From Flavobacteriaceae bacterium (GTDB lineage Bacteria; Bacteroidota; Bacteroidia; Flavobacteriales; Flavobacteriaceae), in the NCBI GenBank assembly GCA_027490305.1, contig JAIXYI010000016.1:1-64000 (forward strand): a DNA stretch of 64,000 bases, written 5' to 3'. Shown here piece after piece: positions 17,826 through 26,242 of this stretch. How positions within the stretch are numbered: the stretch's first letter is position 1; every line of letters begins with the position of its first letter. The translations under genes were made by a program, and so were the position numbers. The notes beneath the pieces were generated by a model. The model was not told where the DNA came from and did not search any database. It saw only the letters and a list, made by a program, of their open reading frames with translations.

Positions 17826-18383
17826 ATGAAAATGCAAAAAATCATTTCCGCCTTCGCTATTGCAACCGTATTGTTTACTGCCCAGATGGCTACCGCGCAA
17901 AATAACCCACAGGTGGGCGGTGCACCGATGTATGCGACAAAGAACATCGTAGAAAACGCCGTCAACTCAAAAGACCATACGACGTTGGTCGCCGCGGTAA
18001 AAGCAGCCGGGTTGGTGGAAACGCTTCAGTCTAAAGGCCCGTTCACTGTTTTTGCCCCTACCAATGCCGCGTTCGACAAATTGCCAAAGGGAACGGTGGA
18101 AACACTGGTAAAGCCTGAAAACAAGGCAACACTGACAAAAGTACTGACCTACCACGTGCTGGCAGGCAAGTATGACAGCAAAGCGATTGCAGCGGCTATC
18201 AAAGCCGGAAACGGAACCGCCGTATTCACAACGGTCGAAGGCGGGAAGCTGAAAGCGATGATGAGCGGTAAGAACCTGGTACTCGTCGACGAGAAAGGCG
18301 GCCGATCTGTCGTAACGATTGCGGATGTATACCAGTCGAACGGCGTGATCCACGTGATCGATACCGTGGTGATGCCCAACTAA
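17826..18383 (+). CDS. Secreted fasciclin (FAS1) domain protein, paralogue
   Basis: 185 residues with a signal peptide (SAFAIATVLFTAQMATAQ) and one complete FAS1 domain: GPFTVFAPTNAAFDKLPKG (about residues 70-88), the YHVLAGKYDS strand and the H2 motif YQSNGVIHVIDTVVMP at the C-terminus. It matches the FAS1 consensus more closely than the upstream paralogue, which has lost part of the middle. It is probably periplasmic or surface-exposed. A terminator follows. Confidence 0.92.
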   Translation: MKMQKIISAFAIATVLFTAQMATAQNNPQVGGAPMYATKNIVENAVNSKDHTTLVAAVKAAGLVETLQSKGPFTVFAPTNAAFDKLPKGTVETLVKPENKATLTKVLTYHVLAGKYDSKAIAAAIKAGNGTAVFTTVEGGKLKAMMSGKNLVLVDEKGGRSVVTIADVYQSNGVIHVIDTVVMPN

Positions 18384-18401
18384 GAAGTTCCTGAAAATAA
18401 G

Positions 18402-18431
18402 AAATCCCGTCATCAGACGGGATTTTTTTGT
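18402..18431. terminator. Terminator between the converging FAS1 and pheT genes
   Basis: Perfect 9-bp stem AAATCCCGT/ACGGGATTT with a six-base loop and a T run on the + side. The preceding A-rich stretch may let it also serve pheT on the other strand. Confidence 0.85.
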
Positions 18432-18432
18432 T

Positions 18433-20853
18433 TTAGCGAAGACTGGCGCCCAGTTCACTCTCGAACTGTTGCTGCAATTTGCTCATGATCTTGTCTATCT
18501 GTGTATCGGTCAGGGTTTTGGTCGTATCCTGAAGGATGAAGCTCACGGCATACGATTTCTTGCCGGCCGGAAGGTTCTGGCCTTCATATACGTCAAAAAG
18601 GCGCACTTCTTTCAACAGCGACTTTTCGGTTTGACGCGCCAACGCATAAATCGAACCGAAACTGACATTGTCGTCGAGGAGGAGGGCGAAATCGCGTCGT
18701 ACTTCCGGATATTTAGGGATGTCGGTAAACCGGATTTTGCCGCCCAGGTTTTTCAGCACGGCGTTCCAGTTGAAATCGGCATACAACACTTCCTGACGGA
18801 TATCGAACGCCTTCAGCAGGTTTTTACGTACAGTCCCGAATTCCACTATGATCTCGTTGCCCAGTGCCAATGCCATTCCTTCCGCAAAAACATCCGATTC
18901 AACGGGAAGGGCACGCGTGCCGGTCAGCCCCAAACGCGCCAGTACGGCTTCCACATACCCTTTGAAAAGGAAGAAGCCTCCCGGAACGGAGGGTGTCCAG
19001 TTTTCCGCTTGACGGTCACCACTCATGAAAAGGGTGAGGTGTTTCGGCTCTTCATAGCCGGACGGTAACTTGTGATATGTTTTTCCGAACTCAAACAATT
19101 TGAGGTCGCTGTTCCGGCGGTTGATGTTATACGCCACGGCTTCCAGGCCTGAAAACAACATCGATTGCCGCATGGCCGCCAGATCGCCGCTCAAGGGGTT
19201 CAGCATTGAAACGCCAAACTGCGGTTTTAGGGTTTCGGACAGCGCGGTATACTCGGGTGTCGTCAGCGAGTTGGCCATCATTTCATGGAAACCGTTGGCA
19301 TTCAATACACCCGCTACAATATTCTGTATTTTATAATCTTCCGTGCGGGGCGAATTGGCCACCGTCGCGTTGAGTTTTTTCGAGAAGGCGATGTTGTTGT
19401 ACCCATACACGCGAAGGATTTCTTCGATCACGTCGATTTCCCGTTGCACATCTACCCGATACGCCGGGATGGTGAGTCCGAGTCCGGCATCCGATACACT
19501 ATTAACTTTGATATCCAGTGAAACCAGGATTTTCTTGATGGTTTCTTTCGGAAGTTCCTGCCCGATGATGCGTGCCGCTTTCGCGAAGTTCAACACCACA
19601 GGGAAGTCCTCGATTTTCTTCGGATACAGGTCGATGATATCCGACGTCACTTCACCACCTGCCAATTCTTTGATCAGCAAGGCCGCACGTTTCAACGCAT
19701 ATTCCGTAATGGTCGGATCGATGCCACGTTCAAAACGGAACGAGGCGTCGGTATTGATGGCATGTCGTTTGGCCGTCTTCCGCACCGACACGGGGTTGAA
19801 GTAAGCACTTTCCAGGAAAATAGAGGTGGTATTCTCGGTTACGCCCGAGTTTTTGCCACCCAATACGCCCGCGAAACACATAGGGCCTTTTTCGTCGCAG
19901 ATCATCAGGTCGTCGGCATGCAACTCGCGCTCGACGTCGTCAAGTGTGGTGAATTTAGTGCCCGCAGGCAGCGTTTTCACCACGACCTTGTTTCCGGTAA
20001 TCCGGGTGGCGTCGAAGGCGTGCAGGGGCTGACCCAGTTCGTGAAGGACGTAGTTCGTCACATCGACGATATTGTTTTTCGGGTTGATACCGATGGCTTT
20101 CAAACGGTTCTGCAACCAGGCAGGGGAGGGCTTCACCGTTACACCCGACAGCGTCACGCCGCAGTACCGGGGCGCCAGCTTCGCATCGTCTACCTTTACA
20201 TCGATTTTCAGGGTGCGTTTGTCTACGCGGAACGCACTCACCGAAGGCGTTTTAAATTCCGTCGCGATGTTCCGTAAGAGCAGTCCGGCGCGAAGGTCAC
20301 GGGCAACGCCCATATGGCTCATCGCATCGGCGCGGTTGGGGGTAAGTCCGATTTCGAACACCTCGTCGTTCTCCACTTGAAATACCTCGGCTACAGGCGT
20401 TCCGGGCTTCAGTTTCGCATCCAGCACCAGGATACCGTCGTGGCTGTCGCCCAGACCGATCTCGTCTTCAGCGCAGATCATACCGTGGCTTTCCATATCG
20501 CGGATCTTCCCTTTTTTAATCTGGAACGCTTTTCCTTCTTTATCAAACAGCGTCGTACCAATGGTCGCTACCGGCACTTTTTGTCCGGCTGCCACGTTCG
20601 CCGCACCGCACACAATTTGTACGGGCGCGCCGTTACCCAAGTCCACTGTCGTGACTTTAAGCCGGTCGGCGTTTGGATGTTTCTCGCAGGTCAGCACGTG
20701 TCCTACTACAATACCTTCAAGTCCCCCTTTCACCGATTGGAAACGATCGACCGATTCTACCTCAAGCCCAAGATCGGTGAGCAACGAAGCGGTTTCTTCT
20801 GATGTATTGTCGATTTTGATGAATTGGCGAATCCAGTTATAGGAAATTTTCAT
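18433..20853 (-). CDS. pheT: Phenylalanyl-tRNA synthetase beta subunit
   Basis: 806 residues from the ATG at 20853 (MKISYNWIRQFIKIDN); 20 more residues upstream are in frame but lie beyond the promoter box. In order there is an N-terminal tRNA-binding (EMAP-like) domain (VGHVLTCEKHPNADRLKVTTVD, about 45-65), the B3/4 editing core, the B5 domain (about 405-480, ERGIDPTITEYALKRAA before it), the catalytic-like core and the C-terminal anticodon-binding FDX-ACB domain (FTDIPKYPEVRRDFALLLD onward, about 715). It forms an alpha2-beta2 enzyme with PheS, which is not in the window. Confidence 0.97.
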   Translation of the reverse strand: MKISYNWIRQFIKIDNTSEETASLLTDLGLEVESVDRFQSVKGGLEGIVVGHVLTCEKHPNADRLKVTTVDLGNGAPVQIVCGAANVAAGQKVPVATIGTTLFDKEGKAFQIKKGKIRDMESHGMICAEDEIGLGDSHDGILVLDAKLKPGTPVAEVFQVENDEVFEIGLTPNRADAMSHMGVARDLRAGLLLRNIATEFKTPSVSAFRVDKRTLKIDVKVDDAKLAPRYCGVTLSGVTVKPSPAWLQNRLKAIGINPKNNIVDVTNYVLHELGQPLHAFDATRITGNKVVVKTLPAGTKFTTLDDVERELHADDLMICDEKGPMCFAGVLGGKNSGVTENTTSIFLESAYFNPVSVRKTAKRHAINTDASFRFERGIDPTITEYALKRAALLIKELAGGEVTSDIIDLYPKKIEDFPVVLNFAKAARIIGQELPKETIKKILVSLDIKVNSVSDAGLGLTIPAYRVDVQREIDVIEEILRVYGYNNIAFSKKLNATVANSPRTEDYKIQNIVAGVLNANGFHEMMANSLTTPEYTALSETLKPQFGVSMLNPLSGDLAAMRQSMLFSGLEAVAYNINRRNSDLKLFEFGKTYHKLPSGYEEPKHLTLFMSGDRQAENWTPSVPGGFFLFKGYVEAVLARLGLTGTRALPVESDVFAEGMALALGNEIIVEFGTVRKNLLKAFDIRQEVLYADFNWNAVLKNLGGKIRFTDIPKYPEVRRDFALLLDDNVSFGSIYALARQTEKSLLKEVRLFDVYEGQNLPAGKKSYAVSFILQDTTKTLTDTQIDKIMSKLQQQFESELGASLR

Positions 20854-20875
20854 AAGTGCTTTCGTAAACAGGTTG

Positions 20876-20883
20876 CAAATATA
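20876..20883 (-). promoter_or_regulatory. -7 promoter box (TATATTTG) for pheT
   Basis: Exact TAnnTTTG on the minus strand, 22 bases before the pheT ATG. It supports the start at 20853. The 300 bases from 20854 to 21154 otherwise hold only the aldehyde dehydrogenase control region. Confidence 0.6.
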
Positions 20884-21069
20884 AGGAAAACGCCGCTGAG
20901 GGCGGGAAGCCAACCCGGATTTTCATAGGGAAACTCCCATCTGGAATCCCATCATTCGCACTAGCTATCCGATTCCCATTTTAACGTCTGTTTTTCCATA
21001 TTCAAAATTAATAGAGGTCTTTTTTACGAATAGAAGGATTTTACCACCCTAAAAACATCAAGTTGAAAA

Positions 21070-21102
21070 TTTTGTGCTATCGATTGACTTTTTTGTGCTA
21101 TC
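21070..21102 (+). promoter_or_regulatory. Probable AraC-family operator: direct repeat TTTTGTGCTATC
   Basis: The 12-base word TTTTGTGCTATC occurs perfectly at 21070-21081 and 21091-21102, a 21-bp shift (two helical turns). AraC-type activators typically bind such tandem half-sites. It ends 20 bases before the -7 box at 21123, a position suited to activation. An AraC-family gene lies three genes away (23070-23990). Confidence 0.65.
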
Positions 21103-21122
21103 ACCCGTAGTGGGTAGTCGGA

Positions 21123-21130
21123 TACTTTTG
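21123..21130 (+). promoter_or_regulatory. -7 promoter box (TACTTTTG) for the aldehyde dehydrogenase
   Basis: Exact TAnnTTTG 24 bases before the ATG. No TTG sits 17-20 bases upstream, consistent with a promoter that depends on an activator bound at 21070-21102. Confidence 0.6.
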
Positions 21131-21154
21131 ACACAAACCAAAACTGTATACACT

Positions 21155-22657
21155 ATGTCAACCATCGCACAATGGCCTGAATTCAAGCCGAAGTATGACA
21201 ACTTTATCAACGGAAAATTTATGCCACCGGTGAAAGGCGGCTATTTTGAAAATGTCTCGCCCGTCAACGGGAAAGTCTTCACATCAGCCGCCCGATCGAC
21301 CGTCGAGGATGTTGAAATGGCCCTCGACGCCGCACACGCGGCCTTTGCTACCTGGGGTAAATCGTCACCTGCCTATCGCGCCTCGCTTCTGAACAAAATC
21401 GCCGACCGCATCGAAGCGAATCTCGAGTACCTGGCGGTGGTAGAAACCATCGATAACGGTAAAGCGGTGCGGGAAACGCGGGCCGCCGACCTGCCGCTAG
21501 TCATCGACCACTTCCGGTATTTCGCCGCTGTCATCCGCACCGAAGAAGGATCGATATCCGAACACGACGAACATACGGTCAGCATTTGCCTCAACGAACC
21601 AATTGGGGTCGTCGCACAAATCATTCCGTGGAATTTCCCCCTCTTGATGGCCACCTGGAAAATCGCACCCGCCCTTGCCGCCGGTAACTGCTGTATCGTG
21701 AAAGCGGCCGAACAGACACCAACATCTATTATGGTGTTGATGGAACTGATCGGAGACATCCTGCCGCCCGGCGTGCTCAACATCCTGACCGGATTCGGTC
21801 TCGAAGCGGGTAAACCGTTGGCACAGTCACCCCGTATCGCGAAAGTATCCTTCACGGGTGAAACCACTACCGGACGTCTCATTTTGCAATATGCGTCTGA
21901 AAACATCATTCCTGCTACCATGGAGCTCGGCGGAAAATCGCCTAACATCTTCTTTCCATCCGTCGCCGACGCCGATGATGCTTTCTTCGATAAAGCGGTC
22001 GAAGGCGCCGTCCTTTTTGCCCTTAACCAGGGAGAAGTGTGTACGTGCCCGTCACGTATTCTCGTTCACGAGTCGATCTACGACGTTTTCATGGCCCGTG
22101 TCATCGAGCGTACGAAGGCAATCAAAACCGGGCATCCGCTTGACGGTACGGTCATGATGGGCGCACAGGCGTCGAACGACCAATACGAGAAAATACGTTC
22201 TTACCTGCAACTGGGCCGTGAAGAAGGTGCTGAGTTGTTGACCGGTGGCGATGTCAATACCATCGAAGGTCTCGAAGGCGGGTATTACATCCAACCTACA
22301 ATCTTCAAAGGACACAATAAAATGCGGATCTTCCAGGAAGAGATTTTCGGACCGGTGGTATGTGTCACCACTTTCAAAACGGTAGAAGAGGCGCTTGAAA
22401 TTGCCAACGATACGCTATACGGACTCGGTGCCGGTGTCTGGACACGCGACACGCACGAAATGTACCAGGTGCCACGCGCTATCAAAGCGGGTAGGGTATG
22501 GGTCAATAATTACCATGCTTATCCGGCGCACGCACCGTTCGGAGGCTATAAAAAATCAGGTTTTGGCCGCGAAAACCACAAGATGATGCTGGCGCATTAC
22601 CAACAGACCAAAAACATGCTCATCTCGTACGACAAAAATAAACTGGGCTTTTTCTAA
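21155..22657 (+). CDS. NAD(P)-dependent aldehyde dehydrogenase (acetaldehyde/AldB-like)
   Basis: 500 residues from the ATG at 21155 ([20 protein letters not shown]). It oxidises an aldehyde to the acid in the cytoplasm. Visible features are the fold signature [21 protein letters not shown] (about 150-170), the general-base Glu257 in MELGGKSPN and the catalytic Cys296 in GEVCTC. The C-terminus [23 protein letters not shown] is typical of the AldB/ExaC acetaldehyde branch. It is followed by a terminator and a DUF779 gene, a frequent partner of this branch. Control is probably by the AraC-type regulator at 23070. Confidence 0.93.
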   Translation: MSTIAQWPEFKPKYDNFINGKFMPPVKGGYFENVSPVNGKVFTSAARSTVEDVEMALDAAHAAFATWGKSSPAYRASLLNKIADRIEANLEYLAVVETIDNGKAVRETRAADLPLVIDHFRYFAAVIRTEEGSISEHDEHTVSICLNEPIGVVAQIIPWNFPLLMATWKIAPALAAGNCCIVKAAEQTPTSIMVLMELIGDILPPGVLNILTGFGLEAGKPLAQSPRIAKVSFTGETTTGRLILQYASENIIPATMELGGKSPNIFFPSVADADDAFFDKAVEGAVLFALNQGEVCTCPSRILVHESIYDVFMARVIERTKAIKTGHPLDGTVMMGAQASNDQYEKIRSYLQLGREEGAELLTGGDVNTIEGLEGGYYIQPTIFKGHNKMRIFQEEIFGPVVCVTTFKTVEEALEIANDTLYGLGAGVWTRDTHEMYQVPRAIKAGRVWVNNYHAYPAHAPFGGYKKSGFGRENHKMMLAHYQQTKNMLISYDKNKLGFF

Positions 22658-22675
22658 GTAATTAAATTTGTGTAG

Positions 22676-22698
22676 GCCCGGTTCACGCCGGGCTTTTT
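22676..22698 (+). terminator. Rho-independent terminator after the aldehyde dehydrogenase
   Basis: Stem GCCCGG/CCGGGC, loop TTCACG, then five T residues. It ends only 4 bases before the DUF779 start, so it could also act as an attenuator. A TAAATTTG box at 22663 may drive DUF779 separately. Confidence 0.8.
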
Positions 22699-22701
22699 CT
22701 T

Positions 22702-23073
22702 ATGTATAACAGGATTACTATCACGCAACGCGCCGCTGCACTGGTGGCCGTCTTGCAACAACAGTACGGCGCCCTCATGTTTCATCAAAGTGGTGGCTGC
22801 TGCGACGGATCACAGCCCATGTGCTTCCAGGCAGGCGAATTTCGCGTCGGTGCAAACGATGTGTGCCTGGGCACGATTGAAGGATGTGAATTTTGGATGA
22901 GCGGCGACCAGTTCGAATACTGGCAACACACCCACCTGACAATGGATGTAGTGGAAGGCCGTGGCTCCAGTTTTTCATTGGAAATACCGATGGGTTTCCG
23001 TTTCATCGTGCAGTCGCGGCTCTTTACGCCCGCCGAAGCCGCCGATCTTACGCCTATACGCCGCGGCGCTTAG
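22702..23073 (+). CDS. DUF779 protein associated with aldehyde dehydrogenases
   Basis: 123 residues, cytoplasmic. The family motif FHQSGGCCDGSQPMCF (about residues 31-46) with three nearby cysteines and the later HTHLTMDVVEGRGSSFSLE are diagnostic of DUF779. The family is usually encoded beside acetaldehyde-type dehydrogenases, as here; its biochemical role is not established to my knowledge. Its 3' end overlaps the convergent AraC gene by four bases. Confidence 0.88.
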   Translation: MYNRITITQRAAALVAVLQQQYGALMFHQSGGCCDGSQPMCFQAGEFRVGANDVCLGTIEGCEFWMSGDQFEYWQHTHLTMDVVEGRGSSFSLEIPMGFRFIVQSRLFTPAEAADLTPIRRGA

Positions 23074-23990
23074 CCTACGTTCAGCGCCTGGAACTGTTTC
23101 GGTGTGATGCCTTCCTGCTTCTTGAACAGGCGAATAAAGTAGTTGGGATCGTCAAAACCGGCCATATAACCGACTTCGTTCACTTGCAGGTAGGGGTCGC
23201 GGAGGAGTTTTTTCGCGTGGCGGATTTTTTCGTGTAAGACAAAGTCGATGGGGCTCATACCCGTCTCCCGCTTGAAAACCCGATAAAACGAACTGGCACT
23301 CATACAGGCACGGTCGCTAAGTATCTTCAATGTCAGGCTTTCGCGGATATTAGCGCGGATGAACGCCACCACCTGTGCAATCGGATGGTGGTTATCTGAT
23401 AATTGGTCGCGTTCAAGCGATTTCGCGGTCTGGGTTTGTATGATCCGGATGAGCAATTCCTGTAAGGTCAAATCGGCCAGGATGTCTTTTGCGACAGACG
23501 TACTCATACATTCATGGATCAGTTTCCCGATCGTCGCCGCGAGTTCGACATTGTTGTAGAAAAAGTAATTCTGGTGGTCAAGCTGCCACATGCTACTCCC
23601 TTCCTTTGGATACCGTTCGTTCAGCAATTCAATCGTCCGGTCGATTTTCTGTTGGTCGATCGCTAAAGCCAGGCATTGCGTAGGGTTTTGGAATTCCGCT
23701 TCCGGAAAATCGATCTTCATCTCCACATTCGACGGAATCACCACCGTTTCGCCCGGCAGGTACTCAAATGCCGGATCGTCGAAAAGATGCATGATTTTCT
23801 TGCCGCGCAACATGCTGGTGACCACGAAATCGGAAAAACGCAATGGCACAAGTTGCGAGTTTTCGTAGGTTTCAAAAAGGTTGAGTTCGCAGGCGTCAAG
23901 TGTATAGACCGTCCGGTTCTCCACGAGGGTCTTCAACGAGTTTTCGTGTGACAGTTGCGGAGGCGGTATCAGTGCGCGAGTCGGCGTCAT
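23070..23990 (-). CDS. AraC-family transcriptional regulator
   Basis: 306 residues. The N-terminal ligand-binding half (about 20-190, with SMLRGKKIMHLFD and LPGETVVIPSNVEMKIDFPEA) fits the AraC-N domain group. The C-terminal ~100 residues are a double helix-turn-helix (ILSDRACMSASSFYRVFKRE and EVGYMAGFDDPNYFIRLFKKQ, near 225-300). Its neighbourhood suggests it activates the aldehyde dehydrogenase and DUF779 genes, whose control region carries a 21-bp-spaced direct repeat. TAAAGATA at 24008-24015 (TATCTTTA on the coding strand) is a likely -7 box. Confidence 0.92.
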   Translation of the reverse strand: MTPTRALIPPPQLSHENSLKTLVENRTVYTLDACELNLFETYENSQLVPLRFSDFVVTSMLRGKKIMHLFDDPAFEYLPGETVVIPSNVEMKIDFPEAEFQNPTQCLALAIDQQKIDRTIELLNERYPKEGSSMWQLDHQNYFFYNNVELAATIGKLIHECMSTSVAKDILADLTLQELLIRIIQTQTAKSLERDQLSDNHHPIAQVVAFIRANIRESLTLKILSDRACMSASSFYRVFKRETGMSPIDFVLHEKIRHAKKLLRDPYLQVNEVGYMAGFDDPNYFIRLFKKQEGITPKQFQALNVG

Positions 23991-24032
23991 CTCAGGTCGT
24001 AAGTGCCTAAAGATAAGAAAAAACAGATTTCG

Positions 24033-24890
24033 TTAGAGGACTTCCGCCACGTGTTTTCGAATGTTCTCGGCAATACGGGCCGTGGGCAGGTCGTTTTCGT
24101 CGGTTCCGAACGGATCTTCGATTTCTTCCGCAATCAGTTCCAGCGAGGCCAGCACGTAGAAAATGAACACGACGATGGGCGCCACGAAATAGCCCAGCGA
24201 AAAGGCGTAGCCAAAAGGAAGTGTCATCACATAAAAGAAAATGAACTTCTTGATGAACGCACTATACGAGTAGGGGATGGGGGTGTTTTTGATGCGTTCG
24301 CAGGCGCCACAAATTTCAGTAAACGACTGCATTTCCGCATTGAGGATGATGAGTTGGTCGCCCGTTATCGTTTTCTGCTGGTACAGACTGTTGAGCCGCG
24401 CAAACATCAGGGCTGCCAGGTGGTTGGGTTGGTGGCCACTTTCCGGAAGCGTGACGTCGTCAAAGAGTTGCAGGGATAGTTTGTCATCTTTCAGGTGCAC
24501 GTCAAGTACCGTCGCATAAGCGGGAATGGTTTTCCGGAAGAACGCCCGGTCGTTTTCATCATGCAACATCGCCGATAGCTTCAATGCCAGGTTCCGGCTG
24601 TTGTTGACGAGACTGCCCAACAGTTTGCGTCCTTCCCACCAACGGTCATAGGCACTGTTGGTGCGGAACACCAATAAAAGGGAAATCACGAATCCTAAGA
24701 TACCATGCAGTTTATCCACATTCCGGATATAGCTTTTCTCCCCAACCTGGAAGTACTCGACCTCCAGCCATCCGACCAACGCGGCATAGGTGCCAATGCC
24801 ACACATAACCGGGAACAGCGTGCGGAAGGTGTCGGCTTTATGAAAGCGGATGATGAAAGCGAACCAGTCTTTTGTATTATACGAAAGCAA
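24033..24890 (-). CDS. Bestrophin-like channel protein
   Basis: 285 residues. LLSYNTKDWFAFIIRFHKADTFR at the N-terminus and LGFVISLLLVFRTNSAYDRWWEGRKLLG (about 65-92) are the bestrophin/UPF0187 signature. Bacterial members form pentameric ion channels in the inner membrane. The start must be TTG (24888-24890): the conserved N-terminus begins there, a stop lies 13 codons upstream, and no ATG occurs between. The protein is complete, including the C-terminal DPFGTDENDLPTARIAENIRKHV motif. Confidence 0.88.
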   Translation of the reverse strand: MLSYNTKDWFAFIIRFHKADTFRTLFPVMCGIGTYAALVGWLEVEYFQVGEKSYIRNVDKLHGILGFVISLLLVFRTNSAYDRWWEGRKLLGSLVNNSRNLALKLSAMLHDENDRAFFRKTIPAYATVLDVHLKDDKLSLQLFDDVTLPESGHQPNHLAALMFARLNSLYQQKTITGDQLIILNAEMQSFTEICGACERIKNTPIPYSYSAFIKKFIFFYVMTLPFGYAFSLGYFVAPIVVFIFYVLASLELIAEEIEDPFGTDENDLPTARIAENIRKHVAEVL

Positions 24891-24943
24891 AACGGCAGTT
24901 TTTGAGAGATGAAGACGGGTCTAAGATATCGTATTTTCCAGAA

Positions 24944-26242
24944 TTAACGCAGGCGAAGCGTGCCGCTCAGTTCCCGCAAGGCCAGTTCCGATAGTTTCGC
25001 GCTGTATAACGCATTGCTCAGTCGCACCTTGGCGTTGAGATAATTGAGCTGTGCCGTACGGACTTCAACCGGCGTGAGGGTGCCGATCCGGAATTTGTCG
25101 CTGGTAATCTCGAAATTTCGTTTCGCAATCGCTACGTTTTCCCTTGCCAGATCGGCCATTTCGAGGTTAGTCAGGTAGTCTTGGAAAGCTGCATCAACCG
25201 CCGCCAACACCGCCAGTTCCTGTTGCTGCACCGCCAGCGTAGCACTTTCTATCTGGATTTTGGCGATGGTTTCATTTCGCTTTTGTCGGAAGCCGTCAAA
25301 GACATTGAGTGTCGCCGCAAACCCGTAATTGAAACCACGGTTTGTGTTTTGGGTGGTAAAGCCCAGACTCGACCGCGTGTCTGAGAAATTGTAGCCGGTG
25401 TTAACGGAAATCGTCGGATACCGTTGCCCCTTTATCGTACGAAGGTTGAGTTCACTGATCCGTTTGTTGATGAGTTGTGCCTGCAACTGCGGATTCTGTT
25501 TTCGGGCGTTCTCCTCCAGTTCCGGCAACAACAAACCGCGTTCGACGTCTGCGGTTTCCGCCACCCGAAATTCCGTTTTCGGGTCACGTCCCAACAGGGT
25601 ATTGAGTTCAATAAGGGTGCGGGCATACAACGCCTTCTGGGTGAGTCGACTGTCAAGGTCCGTATTAAGATCCACTTGTGCGTTCAATACATCTAAACGC
25701 GCCGCCTTTCCAATCGAAAAACGGTTTTCGGCCAGGGACAGTCGCTCCCGTGAATAGGCAATGGCGGTATCAATTGCGGTCAGTTGCTGTTGCTGCTGCA
25801 CGAGGTTGTAATAGGTTTCCAGCACGTCGCCGATACGTTGCAGGATAGCCTGCTGCAATTCCGCTTCGCCCAGTTTTTGGGTTTCTTTCAATTGGTCGTA
25901 ACGCGCAAACATTGAGAGTCCGTCAAATACCGTCCAACCCAGGTTCACGCCATACGAAAGGTTGTTGTTTAATCCATTATTGACTTCATTGATAGTGCCG
26001 TCTGACCGCACCTGCCGGATATACTGCCGGCTGTTGTTATCATTGACGTTCGCCGTAACGGCAGGCAACATACCCGCATTGCCAATAGCCACATTCTCCG
26101 AATCGATTTTCAGGTCATTGGCGCGAAGTCGGATGTCGTAGTTATTTTCAAGCGCAATTTTCACCGCTTCCTCAGCGGTCAGCAATTGCTGTGCGCACAA
26201 GGGTGCAGCCACAAACAGTAATATCCAGACAACGCGTCTCAT
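24944..26242 (-). CDS. TolC-family outer-membrane efflux protein
   Basis: 432 residues. A signal peptide (VVWILLFVAAPLCAQ) is followed by two repeats of the TolC/OEP family with long helices. EEAVKIALENNYDIRLRANDLKID (about 24-47) is the standard opening and KFRIGTLTPVEVRTAQLNYLNAKVRL (about 375-400) the second-half hallmark. It forms the outer-membrane tunnel of the tripartite pump encoded just upstream. Its ATG overlaps the RND pump stop codon (ATGA). Confidence 0.93.
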   Translation of the reverse strand: MRRVVWILLFVAAPLCAQQLLTAEEAVKIALENNYDIRLRANDLKIDSENVAIGNAGMLPAVTANVNDNNSRQYIRQVRSDGTINEVNNGLNNNLSYGVNLGWTVFDGLSMFARYDQLKETQKLGEAELQQAILQRIGDVLETYYNLVQQQQQLTAIDTAIAYSRERLSLAENRFSIGKAARLDVLNAQVDLNTDLDSRLTQKALYARTLIELNTLLGRDPKTEFRVAETADVERGLLLPELEENARKQNPQLQAQLINKRISELNLRTIKGQRYPTISVNTGYNFSDTRSSLGFTTQNTNRGFNYGFAATLNVFDGFRQKRNETIAKIQIESATLAVQQQELAVLAAVDAAFQDYLTNLEMADLARENVAIAKRNFEITSDKFRIGTLTPVEVRTAQLNYLNAKVRLSNALYSAKLSELALRELSGTLRLR

